A stretch of 41,458 nt of DNA, from assembly GCA_949282845.1 (NCBI GenBank), contig CASDQF010000020.1, positions 1 through 41,458 of the forward strand, in the 5' to 3' direction. Within the stretch, counting starts at the first letter, position 1, and the number at the start of each line of letters is the position of its first letter. The position numbers were made by a program, and so were the translations under genes. Source of the DNA: an uncultured Alphaproteobacteria bacterium. GTDB lineage: Bacteria > Pseudomonadota > Alphaproteobacteria > CAAHEQ01 > UBA3637. Positions 17,563-26,956 of this stretch are shown here, in pieces. The notes beneath the pieces were generated by a model that had not been told where the DNA came from, searched no databases, and was given only the letters and a program-made list of their open reading frames with translations.

Positions 17563-17578
17563 GTTGAAATGTAATTAA
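17563..17578 (-). promoter_or_regulatory. CtrA-like box upstream of ccrM
   Basis: On the minus strand TTAATTACATTTCAAC fits TTAA-N7-TTAAC with one mismatch. It lies about 30 bases upstream of the GANTC pair, the right order for a CtrA-driven promoter with GANTC sites in the leader. In AT-rich DNA such matches also occur by chance. Confidence 0.4.
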
Positions 17579-17596
17579 AAGATATGAAAGTTCTTT

Positions 17597-18091
17597 TTAA
17601 AAGAAAGGATTGTATGCCCATTGTAGTAAGGCTTGTCGTTGTTTGGCTCGGCATTGAAAATTCATAGGGAAGCAATTTTTTTCTATTTGAATTTTATGTC
17701 TTTTAAAGGAACGCCATCTTTTAATTTGTATTTGATCAATCTCAGGAATCCTACGTCCCATATAATATCTGCAATACCATTGAAACCAGCCTCGAGGATC
17801 TGGAGGATAAATCCATCCATTTTCTTGCCATATTTTTAATGACAAACGAGATTTAACTTTAAAAAAATTACAGGTTAAGTCTGGTTTATCAAAAGATAAT
17901 TTTGCCTCGGTAAACCAATCTGTTGGAAATTCGGATATACAATCTGTTAAATACTTTCCTTCGAAAACACCGAGTTTTAACATTTCTTTAGGAGAAAGTT
18001 CCGGGTTAAAATCAATATCAAACTCTTTTCCTATGGGCGCGACACAATCATAGCTATAATGTTGCTGTATTTTGTCATTTACAATAATCAT
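17597..18091 (-). CDS. Conserved hypothetical protein with a Trp/Arg/Cys-rich C-terminal half
   Basis: I do not know a function for this 164-residue protein. It has no signal peptide or membrane helix. The N-terminal half has LGVFEGKYLTDCISEFPTDW. The C-terminal half is striking: PPDPRGWFQWYCRYY, then GRR, basic helices (IQIKRWRSFKRHKIQI) and RAKQRQALLQWAYNP. I recall a conserved-hypothetical family, scattered in bacteria and some eukaryotes, with this same pattern (GWI-PPDPRGWFQWYCRYY-GRR ... CR-QRQALL-WA); that is memory, not a search. The basic, aromatic C-terminus suggests nucleic-acid binding (inference). AAGGAAG precedes the ATG. It sits between rnhB and ccrM, all in the same direction, interrupting the pair usually adjacent in alphaproteobacteria. 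Confidence 0.7.
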   Translation of the reverse strand: MIIVNDKIQQHYSYDCVAPIGKEFDIDFNPELSPKEMLKLGVFEGKYLTDCISEFPTDWFTEAKLSFDKPDLTCNFFKVKSRLSLKIWQENGWIYPPDPRGWFQWYCRYYMGRRIPEIDQIQIKRWRSFKRHKIQIEKNCFPMNFQCRAKQRQALLQWAYNPFF

Positions 18092-18138
18092 TTATCTTCC
18101 TTTTAAGAATAAATAGGAAGTATTTTGAAAAGAGGCAT

Positions 18139-18771
18139 CTATTCTTTAGTTGAGGAAAAAAGACGAGCAATCGGTGCGTAGGTTTTACGGTGATAGGGTG
18201 TAACACCATATTTTTCTAAACCCTCAATATGGGCTTTTGTTCCATAGCCGGCATTTTTATCCCAACCATACATGGGATATTCTTCAGCTAACACACACAT
18301 CAATCGATCACGAGTTACTTTTGCAATAATAGACGCCGCCGCAATAGAAAGGCTAATACCGTCACCGCCGATAACTGTTTGACACGACCATTTCCAAGAA
18401 GGTTTTCTATTCCCATCTATCAGAACATAATCAACGAAATTTCCTTTTTTTTCTATTTGTTCTAAGGCACGCCGCATAGCTAAAAAAGAAGCTTGCAAAA
18501 TATTGATTGAGTCGATTTCTTGAGCACTGGCCTGTCCAATACCAATCAAGGCGTTAGAAGCGTAAATTTTATCAAAGAGCTTTTCTCTTTTTTTGGCAGA
18601 TAGCTTTTTGGAATCATTTAGCTCCGAAGCTAATTCAGATGATACTTCTAAATTTGGAAAACAAACTGCGGCTGCGACAACCGGTCCGACCCAAGGACCT
18701 CGACCAGCTTCATCCGTTCCGGCTATGAGACCTGTAATTGAGAGACTTTTTTCTATCTCGAAATGCGGCAA
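18139..18771 (-). CDS. rnhB: Ribonuclease HII
   Basis: This 210-residue enzyme removes ribonucleotides embedded in DNA and RNA primers. The family hallmark GTDEAGRGPWVGPV (18-31) carries D20 and E21; the third catalytic acid is in VLIDGN (about residue 117), and a fourth lies in the ASIIAKVTRDRLM helix. The C-terminal HRKTYAPI segment (KTYAP) is typical of type 2 RNase H. Length is normal. It starts a minus-strand series rnhB, 164-aa protein, ccrM, rlmE, RsmB-like. The promoter is not obvious in the AT-only stretch upstream (18772-18830). The terminators of the ATPase operon lie just upstream. Confidence 0.95.
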   Translation of the reverse strand: MPHFEIEKSLSITGLIAGTDEAGRGPWVGPVVAAAVCFPNLEVSSELASELNDSKKLSAKKREKLFDKIYASNALIGIGQASAQEIDSINILQASFLAMRRALEQIEKKGNFVDYVLIDGNRKPSWKWSCQTVIGGDGISLSIAAASIIAKVTRDRLMCVLAEEYPMYGWDKNAGYGTKAHIEGLEKYGVTPYHRKTYAPIARLFSSTKE

Positions 18772-18833
18772 TTTTTTCTCCTTTTTTATAATATTTTATA
18801 ATATATATTTTAAAAATATTTTATCAATCAAAA

Positions 18834-18866
18834 AAAAGCCCCGAGTTAAAATAACCCGGGGCTTTT
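18834..18866. terminator. Terminator hairpin, first of a tandem set
   Basis: AAAAGCCCCGAGTT pairs with AACCCGGGGCTTTT across a short AAAAT loop, with one mismatch. Both flanks are A/T runs, so it can end transcripts in either direction. It is the distal terminator of the ATPase operon (minus), and insulates rnhB. Confidence 0.8.
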
Positions 18867-18908
18867 AAAAAAGGAACGGGGGGGGGGGAGAAAAAAAGTT
18901 CCTTTTTT
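18867..18908. terminator. Second hairpin with an 11-G homopolymer in its loop
   Basis: Stem AAAAAAGGAAC (18867-18877) / GTTCCTTTTTT (18898-18908), 11 bp. The 20-base loop holds 11 consecutive G (18878-18888). On the minus strand it follows the atpG stop codon by about 95 bases. The G-run is unusual in an AT-rich genome. Confidence 0.65.
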
Positions 18909-18911
18909 AAA

Positions 18912-18954
18912 ATGCATGGACTTTAAAAAATAAGGGAGATAAATCCATGTGCAT
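18912..18954. other. Third inverted repeat downstream of atpG
   Basis: ATGCATGGA and TCCATGTGCAT pair with a 2-base bulge and enclose about 20 bases. With the two terminators it forms three stacked hairpins in the 232-base gap between atpG and rnhB. It could protect the 3' end of the ATPase messenger or be part of a small RNA; this is inference. Confidence 0.4.
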
Positions 18955-19003
18955 GATATTTTCATACCATACGATAAGTAAATAACATATCTTTTTATTT
19001 CTG

Positions 19004-19927
19004 TCAATATTTTTTGTAAAAAGTTTTTTCTTTTATTTTGGGTTTTTGAATAGTTATTGCTTCCGAACCGGAAACGACATCAATCAATTCTTCAGTAATG
19101 GCCTCTTGTCGTTTTTGTTGATATTCTTGATTCATTTGTTCAAGACTTTCATCAATATTTTTTTCTGCGTTTTGCATATTAATCATTCGAGCATGATGTT
19201 CAGCGGCTAATGAAAAAGTTAATGCACTGGATAGTAAAATCATTAAATACTCACGGATTAAAGTTGAGAACATTTCCTTAGCGGGAATTGTAACCATGGG
19301 GATATTATTTGTCGGCCAGGGTTTATTTTTAAGATTAGCATAAGCTTTTTCAGGAAAAGGAATTAATTTGACTTGTTCAATTCGTGTTGGTTGTCCAGTT
19401 TCTCTTTTGTGATAAAATACTAATACACGATTGACTTTATGAATTCGCATAGCTTCTTCGATACGAATGATGACTGTTCCGGCGATGCTATTAACAACTT
19501 TGATAGAGTTGGAAATAGCATATTTAGCAAAAAGAGGAGCTTCTTTTTGTTCTGCCATTACTGCTACACGCTTACCAATAGTAATAAATAAACTGTCTTT
19601 TAAATTCTCTCCATCCGCTTCAATTATTTCTGCAGCTTTATTAATGATTTCTTTGTTAAATTTTCCAACCAAACCATTATCTGAACCGATAACGATAGCC
19701 AATGTTTTCGTATTTTGTGGCTTAGGCCTTGCCGGAGGTGGAGAAAAACAATCTGTTTTAATTAAAGCATGAAAGGCCGCTAAAATATTTTTTAAGTATT
19801 GTTCTAAGGCAACACCCGCTTGCTCATATTGAAGAATGCTCACAGAGGAAAGCGACTTCATCGTACTGACGATATCGCGTAAGTCTTGTGTTGTTTTAAT
19901 ACGCCTCTGTAGAGTTTCTATAGACAT
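19004..19927 (-). CDS. atpG: ATPase gamma subunit (N-type F1)
   Basis: This 307-residue protein is the central rotor shaft of F1. The N-terminal coil SIETLQRRIKTTQDLRDIVSTM and the C-terminal coil LTFSLAAEHHARMINMQNAEKNI are the conserved antiparallel helices that turn within the alpha3beta3 head. It is about 20 residues longer than common F-type gamma, mainly at the C-terminus (tail KIKEKTFYKKY). It is the last gene of the operon, as in N-ATPase operons where atpG follows atpA. Its start lies 3 bases after the atpA stop. No separate delta gene exists in the operon, as expected for this type. Tandem terminators follow. Confidence 0.9.
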   Translation of the reverse strand: MSIETLQRRIKTTQDLRDIVSTMKSLSSVSILQYEQAGVALEQYLKNILAAFHALIKTDCFSPPPARPKPQNTKTLAIVIGSDNGLVGKFNKEIINKAAEIIEADGENLKDSLFITIGKRVAVMAEQKEAPLFAKYAISNSIKVVNSIAGTVIIRIEEAMRIHKVNRVLVFYHKRETGQPTRIEQVKLIPFPEKAYANLKNKPWPTNNIPMVTIPAKEMFSTLIREYLMILLSSALTFSLAAEHHARMINMQNAEKNIDESLEQMNQEYQQKRQEAITEELIDVVSGSEAITIQKPKIKEKTFYKKY

Positions 19928-19930
19928 ATT

Positions 19931-21445
19931 TTAAAGAATCCTTTCACGTTTCAGAGCTTTTTTGAAAGCATCTAACATTTTCTCTTGTGTTTGAGGAGAA
20001 AGCTTTTCTCTTGATAAAACAGCTTCAGTTTCTTTTTGAAAATCAGTTTGCATAACGGTTTGAATAATTTTTTGAGCTTTTTGATTTTTTTCTTCATCTA
20101 GACCATCTAACAAACCAGCATTTGTTGCTATGAAAATAGCAATTTGATCTGTTACTTTCATAGGCTGAAATTGACGTTGTTCTAATACCAATCGAATAGC
20201 GCGTCCCCTATCAATTTGTTTTTGAGTTTCTTCATCCAGCTGCGTTCCGAAACGAGTAAAAGATTCCAACTCTTCGAATTGAGAATAAAATAATTTTAAA
20301 GGACCAATCAAAGCTTTATAAGCCGGCAGTTGAGCATCTCCTCCGACACGAGAAACAGAACGTCCTGTATCAATGGCCGGCATTATTCCCTTTTGGAATA
20401 AAGGAGCGGATAAATAGATTTGACCATCCGTAATGGAAATAATATTTGTCGGAATATAAGCAGAGATATTACCGGCCTCCATTGAAACGATAGGTAAAGC
20501 TGTCAAAGAGCCGCCACCCAATTTTTTAGATAAATGAGTCGAACGTTCCAGCAAACGAGAATGAATGTAAAAAATATCTCCGGGAAAAGCTTCTCGTCCG
20601 GGAGGACGACGTAAGAGAAGGGACATTTCTCGATAAGCTCTGGCATGATTGGTTAAGTCATCATAAATAATTAGAACATCTTTTCCTTGTTCCATAAAAT
20701 ATTCACCAATAGTCGTTGCAGCATAAGGCGCAATATATTGCATACCTGCTTCATCTTCTCCAGAAGCAACAACAACAATAACGTGCTGCATAACACCATA
20801 TTTTTTTAATTGAGCAATAACGCGAGCTACAGAAGAAGCTTGTTGTCCGATTGCACAATAAATAGAAATGACATTTGTCTCTTTTTGATTGATGATCGTA
20901 TCAACAGCAATTGCTGTTTTACCTGTTTGTCTATCTCCCAGAATTAATTCACGTTGTCCTCTTCCAATCGGCGTGAAAGAATCAACGGCTTTCAAACCGG
21001 TTTGCAGCGGTGTATCAACCGGAGCTCTGTCCATAATCGGATAAGCTTCACGTTCAATCGGACGACGCTCTTTTGTTGAAATAGGCCCTTTTCCGTCCAG
21101 AACGGTTCCTACAGGATTGATAACTCGACCTAATAAATCATTTGAAACAGGAATATCTAAAATACGATTTGTTCGTGTCACTTTATCTCCAGCTTTTAAG
21201 TGGTCCGGATTGTCAAGAAAGACGACACCGACTGAGTTTTGTGATAAAGATTGAACCATACCAGTCGTATTACCGGGAAATAAAAGCATTTCATCCATTT
21301 TTACATTCTTAAGTCCTGTGACAACAGCTGTACCGGCAGAAATAGATTGAATAACACTGACTTCTTGTGTTTTTAACATAGCTTTTGTTTGCTTTACACC
21401 TTTTTCAATAACGGTCATCGCTTCAGTTGTGGCTTTTTTCAGCAT
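19931..21445 (-). CDS. atpA: ATPase alpha subunit (N-type F1)
   Basis: This 504-residue protein is the regulatory nucleotide-binding subunit of the F1 head. The Walker A loop is GDRQTGKT (170-177), the F-type alpha signature; Walker B is LIIYDDLTNHARAYREM. The segment PGREAFPGDIFYIHSRLLERS is the conserved interface loop. The length is normal (500-515). The gene lies between atpF and atpG with 2-3 base gaps, all minus. In classic operons alpha follows delta (atpH), but here it follows the long b subunit directly, which is an N-ATPase feature. Nothing in it is unusual. Confidence 0.95.
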   Translation of the reverse strand: MLKKATTEAMTVIEKGVKQTKAMLKTQEVSVIQSISAGTAVVTGLKNVKMDEMLLFPGNTTGMVQSLSQNSVGVVFLDNPDHLKAGDKVTRTNRILDIPVSNDLLGRVINPVGTVLDGKGPISTKERRPIEREAYPIMDRAPVDTPLQTGLKAVDSFTPIGRGQRELILGDRQTGKTAIAVDTIINQKETNVISIYCAIGQQASSVARVIAQLKKYGVMQHVIVVVASGEDEAGMQYIAPYAATTIGEYFMEQGKDVLIIYDDLTNHARAYREMSLLLRRPPGREAFPGDIFYIHSRLLERSTHLSKKLGGGSLTALPIVSMEAGNISAYIPTNIISITDGQIYLSAPLFQKGIMPAIDTGRSVSRVGGDAQLPAYKALIGPLKLFYSQFEELESFTRFGTQLDEETQKQIDRGRAIRLVLEQRQFQPMKVTDQIAIFIATNAGLLDGLDEEKNQKAQKIIQTVMQTDFQKETEAVLSREKLSPQTQEKMLDAFKKALKRERIL

Positions 21446-21447
21446 CC

Positions 21448-22221
21448 TTATTCCCCTTGTTCAATTTGAGCTGTGCCACTCAAGGTGGCGTCTAAATGAG
21501 ATGAAAAATCTTCTAGATAACTTGCTAAATTCCAGGCAATAGTCTTATCTCCGGCTTGGAGCTCGATTCCACAAATAAGACTTGATTTTTTATGTGTAGA
21601 AAAACGAATATCCGGAGGTAATTTTAATAAAGCTTGAGTAGCTTCTTTTAACTCAGCAGAAGGCTTTTCAAAGGCGGTGGTTAAATAAACAAGTCTTGTT
21701 TGTGTTGCTTCATTAAGAAAATTCTTTTTTTCAATAGCAGAAAGAGCTTTTAATTTTTTTTGAAATTGCTTTTCTATTTGAGATTGTAAATTGGCATCAG
21801 CCATATCATTCAAAGCTTTAGCAGCAAAAGTTTTAAAATGAGACACAATCGCATTACGCATTTCTAAATTAAAAGCTTTTTTTTCTAAAGCAAGTTCTTC
21901 TTTCCATTGCTCTCTGCTGTTTGCGACAGATAAACGAGCTTCTTCAGACAGAGTTGATTTCAAAGTTTGTGCTTCTTGGGTTGCTTGTTCTAACAAAGCT
22001 TGACGTTCTTTGTCGAAAGCTTCCACTTTTTGAGCATACAGAGCTTCTTCTGCTTTTGCCGCTTCAGCTGCTTTTTGAGCATCTTGGACATCTTTGAGTA
22101 TTTTAGCTTGCCTTGCGTCAATCATGTCCAATAGAGGTTTGTATAAAAATTTCTTCAATAGCCAAATTAAAATAGCCAAGTTTATAATTTGAGCTAGAAG
22201 AGTAATGAAATCAACTCCCAT
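21448..22221 (-). CDS. atpF: ATPase b subunit with long C-terminal delta-like region (N-type)
   Basis: This 257-residue protein is the peripheral stalk. One membrane helix at the N-terminus (FITLLAQIINLAILIWLLKKFLY, about residues 5-27) carries the typical b-subunit turn. A long Ala/Lys/Glu-rich coiled coil follows (about 35-130). The remaining 120 residues (from about 135) resemble a delta-type domain and end with LICGIELQAGDKTIAWNLASYLEDF, a stretch akin to the C-terminal part of delta. Ordinary b subunits are about 160 residues. The extra length explains the absence of atpH in the operon. Fusion or extension of b with a delta-like part is a known property of N-ATPases; the boundary here is my estimate. 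Confidence 0.88.
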   Translation of the reverse strand: MGVDFITLLAQIINLAILIWLLKKFLYKPLLDMIDARQAKILKDVQDAQKAAEAAKAEEALYAQKVEAFDKERQALLEQATQEAQTLKSTLSEEARLSVANSREQWKEELALEKKAFNLEMRNAIVSHFKTFAAKALNDMADANLQSQIEKQFQKKLKALSAIEKKNFLNEATQTRLVYLTTAFEKPSAELKEATQALLKLPPDIRFSTHKKSSLICGIELQAGDKTIAWNLASYLEDFSSHLDATLSGTAQIEQGE

Positions 22222-22233
22222 GATGGGCTCCTT

Positions 22234-22512
22234 TTACTTAGCCGCCATTTCTACAGCATAATTCCAAAATGGATTAGCATATAAAGTTAAGAAAGCAATT
22301 AACAGTGAATATAAAGCAGATGTTTCTACCATAGCCATAGAAACAAACAAGGTGCTTCGAATTCGGCTTGCTTCGTCAGGTTGTTGCGCCATGGCATGTA
22401 AAGCAGAAGCTGCAGCATTTCCTTCTCCGAATGCAGAACCAATACCTCCGATACCCATACATAATCCCGCTGATAAGATAGAGCATGCTCCGATTAAACT
22501 AATTGCATCCAT
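22234..22512 (-). CDS. atpE: ATPase c subunit with two carboxylates (N-type rotor ring)
   Basis: This 92-residue protein is a hairpin of two membrane helices; the ring of copies carries the ions. Helix 1 has the glycine repeat GLCMGIGGIGSAFGEG with E30; helix 2 has MVETSALYS with E63, T64 and Y68. Relative to the Na+-binding c subunit of Ilyobacter (Gln32, Glu65, Ser66, Tyr70), this one has Glu in place of the Gln and keeps the other ligands. Two glutamates are the hallmark of N-ATPase c subunits. The family was proposed to move Na+, but ion specificity may vary (H+ was argued for one member), so it is open. The start overlaps the atpB stop by one base (TAATG). Confidence 0.94.
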   Translation of the reverse strand: MDAISLIGACSILSAGLCMGIGGIGSAFGEGNAAASALHAMAQQPDEASRIRSTLFVSMAMVETSALYSLLIAFLTLYANPFWNYAVEMAAK

Positions 22513-23282
22513 TATTTTTCTCCTTTCTTGTTTAGTAAATAGTTTTCTTCAACATAAGGCACTTCCGGTGCAACATTTGATGTGTAAACGATTGCCAAAA
22601 GTGCAAAAATATAAGCTTGAATTGTTCCGGTTAAAAGTCCCAATGATTGCATGGTAAGGGGCATTATAAAAGGAATGAAAGCAGTTAAAATCGTTGCAAA
22701 CATAATACCACTTAACATATTACCGAATAAACGAAAAGCCATTGATAAAGCAGAAGCAAAATCACTAAAAATATTCATGGGCAACATAACAGGTGAGGGA
22801 TCAATAAATTTCTTAATATATCCTTTAAAACCGGCATTGCGAATAGCATAAAATGGAATAGCAAAAAAGACGACCAATCCGAAAGCTCCGACAGTGCTGA
22901 GAGAAGCTGTAGGTGGTCGAAACCACGGAATAATCGTTAAAAGGTTGCTCATGGCAATGAACATGAAAAATCCCATAACAAGCCCCATATACTTACGTGG
23001 ATTATCATTACTGATGTCTTTAATTTCACTTCGTAGAAAGCTGACGATTATTTCCATGAAAGTCTGAAAACGTGAAACACGAATAGTGTCCTTTAAATGA
23101 CGGGTCGCCAACCAAGATAAGAATACAAGAATTCCCATGACAATCCATGTTGAAAAAATGGTCATATTGATCGGAATGTTTGCAATGTGAAATACAATTA
23201 TTTCATCAGTATTCTCCAATCCGATGGGAGCTCCTTTCTGCGGTAAAAACTTCATCATAAAATCAGATAACTTATCCCACAT
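22512..23282 (-). CDS. atpB: ATPase a subunit (N-type)
   Basis: This 256-residue membrane protein is the stator channel facing the c ring. The essential arginine is R184 in SMAFRLFGNMLSG. Other family features are the N-terminal membrane helix NMTIFSTWIVMGILVFLSWL, SNLLTIIPWFRPPTASLS, and the last helix with IQAYIFALLAIVYTSNVAPE. Length is normal. It follows atpR, with which it overlaps by 11 bases, and precedes atpE, overlapping by one base. Ions pass through it to the two-glutamate c subunit. The genes are strongly coupled, so subunits should be made in fixed ratio except for c. Confidence 0.95.
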   Translation of the reverse strand: MWDKLSDFMMKFLPQKGAPIGLENTDEIIVFHIANIPINMTIFSTWIVMGILVFLSWLATRHLKDTIRVSRFQTFMEIIVSFLRSEIKDISNDNPRKYMGLVMGFFMFIAMSNLLTIIPWFRPPTASLSTVGAFGLVVFFAIPFYAIRNAGFKGYIKKFIDPSPVMLPMNIFSDFASALSMAFRLFGNMLSGIMFATILTAFIPFIMPLTMQSLGLLTGTIQAYIFALLAIVYTSNVAPEVPYVEENYLLNKKGEK

Positions 23283-23610
23283 GCTTTACCTCTTTTTGAT
23301 TGAGCTCTTTTTTCTTTGCTTTTAAAAAGAAAATTCGGACAAGAATAAAGCCGAGAAAGAAAATAAGCATTTTTAAAGCGTTTCTATCGGCAACTAACAC
23401 CAAAACGCAAAAAAATACAGCGAGTCTAATTAATGTTGATAAAAATAAAAATACGCCTCTCTTTTGTATTTTCGAAAGCTGATTGATTGTCCAAGAAAGA
23501 TTCCAAAAATAAAAAACAGCAGTTAAAATTCCGGCGAAAAAGGCAAGAAGTCCATTTAAAAGAGTTAATTGATTAAACATTATTTCTATGATGCTGGTTG
23601 TACTATTCAT
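23272..23610 (-). CDS. atpR: N-ATPase accessory membrane protein AtpR
   Basis: The frame opens at 23619, but that ATG touches the AAGG ribosome site; the ATG at 23610 is 9 bases from it and is preferred, giving 112 residues. There are about 3 membrane helices: LLNGLLAFFAGILTAVFYFWNL, VFLFLSTLIRLAVFFCVLVLVA and LKMLIFFLGFILVRIFFL, with single Arg residues inside the second and third. AtpR is known only from N-ATPase operons and may help assemble the c ring or a/c interface; no activity is proven. It overlaps atpQ by 8 bases and atpB by 11. Together with atpQ it is the strongest mark of an N-type operon. Confidence 0.85.
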   Translation of the reverse strand: MNSTTSIIEIMFNQLTLLNGLLAFFAGILTAVFYFWNLSWTINQLSKIQKRGVFLFLSTLIRLAVFFCVLVLVADRNALKMLIFFLGFILVRIFFLKAKKKELNQKEVKHVG

Positions 23611-23936
23611 GTTTATCATCCTTTATTTTGGAAAGTTCTTCGCGATATTGTTCATCAGCTTTTTCAATTCCTTCGCGTTTAACCCATAAATAACCATAAT
23701 AAAGACCTAGTACAAAACCAACAAACAGTAGATTAAGCCGCCATGAAATAGGTTCCATTGGATAATTTTCATCTATCCAAGCGCCTATAAAAATACCAAT
23801 TAAAATTGGGATAATAATAATGCCACCCAAAATACCAATAATACCAACATTCACATATAAGGAACGATTGCTTCGATTCGCTAATAATTTTGCTTTTCGA
23901 ATCAAAAGCTGTTCAACTTTTTTGTCATCTGTTTCA

Positions 23937-23950
<14 letters not shown>
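23603..23950 (-). CDS. atpQ: N-ATPase accessory membrane protein AtpQ (AtpZ-like)
   Basis: This 115-residue protein has a charged N-terminus, then a two-helix membrane hairpin: YVNVGIIGILGGIIIIPILIGIFIGAWID (about residues 32-60) and NLLFVGFVLGLYYGYLWV (about 73-92). That is the pattern of AtpQ and of the AtpZ/AtpI relatives. IGAWIDE is typical of the family. Its role is uncertain; AtpI/AtpZ members aid c-ring assembly or Mg2+ uptake. It overlaps atpC by 14 bases and atpR by 8. The order atpD-atpC-atpQ-atpR-atpB-atpE-atpF-atpA-atpG matches N-ATPases exactly. Confidence 0.85.
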
Positions 23951-25814
<1,864 letters not shown>

Positions 25815-25831
25815 GAAAAAGTGAAAAATTT

Positions 25832-26953
25832 TTAAAAGTATTGAGAACCTACAGCTTCGTTCACTGAATTAAATCCCTTTTGCTTTAACAAAAGAGCTAA
25901 CTTTTGATTAATATCATTAGCTATATCCGGTCCATTGTATAACAAAGCCGTGTGAATTTGAACAAGGGTTGCTCCGGCACAAATTTTTCGGAAAGCATCT
26001 TCTCCATTAAAGACACCACCAGAGGCAATAAGCGTTATTTTTCCATTAGTTGCTAAATAAAATTTGCTTAAAAGTAAAGTAGATGGTTCCATAAGAGGCT
26101 TACCTGCGATAAAGCCTTTCATGTGAGAATTTCCAAGTCGTTGTTTTTGGCTTTTTGAGCCTGAAAAACCAGCAATGATAACAGCATCTACTCCTTCTTG
26201 CATAAACACATCTGCCAGTAATGGAATATTCGCATCTGTTGTTTCAATAGGTATTTTGACAACTAGTTTTGGTGTTAAAATAGGAGCATGCCTTTGAATA
26301 TGATTTTTCATCGTTCGTAATAAAGAAGAGAGTTGATAGGGCATATGTATTAAGTTTGTAATGGGCATACTTGGATGAGATAAGTTTAATGTAATAAAAT
26401 CACAATAAGGCGCAACTAATTGAACGCTCTTTAAAACATCTTGTTCTAACATTGTATAAAATTCTTTATTGTCTTTATCTTCTAACTCTAAAGAAGACGA
26501 AATACTAACTCCGGCAATGTGAGGTAAGCGCCTTCTGTCAATTAATTGTTTTTGTAAATATTGAATTCCTGGATTAGGCCAGGAGGGCGTATCAACTAAA
26601 ATAGCTTTTTGTTTGGTGAGGAAAAAAGTTTGTTCCATTTCCCTATCTTTATGATAAGTAAATGTTCCGAACTCAGAAAAACCAAACCCAATACGAACGA
26701 GTTCATCATTATATTTGAAGGAATTATCAAATCCGGCAGAAATACCAATAGGATTTTGAAATGTTTTTCCAAGAGCCTGTGTATTTAAAACAGGATTACG
26801 AGGAATTTCTGTTAAAAAAGCCTGATCCGTAATTCCCCAATATAAAAGACGTCTTGCAGTGTTTGGGTTTGTTTTTTTGATAAAAAACCATATAAAAAGA
26901 AATACTTTTTTCGAAAGTTTTTCAATAAAAGATGGTTTTCTAGGATCGGCCAT
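25832..26953 (-). CDS. Dihydroorotate dehydrogenase (class 2)-like flavoprotein with altered active site
   Basis: This 373-residue protein matches the overall layout of PyrD: a basic N-terminal membrane-associating helix (about 8-26), then a TIM barrel. FMN phosphate-binding features are clear near the end (ASGGVFNGEDA, ICAGATLVQIHTALLYNGP). But the substrate motifs differ. AGFDKN is AGFDNS (73-78), so the FMN-contacting Lys is lost. The class 2 base motif N-x-S-S-P-N-T reads NLSHPSM (190-196), replacing the catalytic Ser by His and the next Asn by Ser. The TNTT motif is missing; the region reads IIAGFSGSK. It probably does not oxidise dihydroorotate as usual. It is coupled to metG (3-base gap). 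What it does is unknown. Confidence 0.75.
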   Translation of the reverse strand: MADPRKPSFIEKLSKKVFLFIWFFIKKTNPNTARRLLYWGITDQAFLTEIPRNPVLNTQALGKTFQNPIGISAGFDNSFKYNDELVRIGFGFSEFGTFTYHKDREMEQTFFLTKQKAILVDTPSWPNPGIQYLQKQLIDRRRLPHIAGVSISSSLELEDKDNKEFYTMLEQDVLKSVQLVAPYCDFITLNLSHPSMPITNLIHMPYQLSSLLRTMKNHIQRHAPILTPKLVVKIPIETTDANIPLLADVFMQEGVDAVIIAGFSGSKSQKQRLGNSHMKGFIAGKPLMEPSTLLLSKFYLATNGKITLIASGGVFNGEDAFRKICAGATLVQIHTALLYNGPDIANDINQKLALLLKQKGFNSVNEAVGSQYF

Positions 26954-26956
26954 AAC

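Noticed and set aside
18878-18888. Poly-G tract as a phase-variation switch of a coding gene
   Set aside because: It lies in a terminator loop between genes, not in a reading frame or promoter spacer; an effect on termination only is left open.
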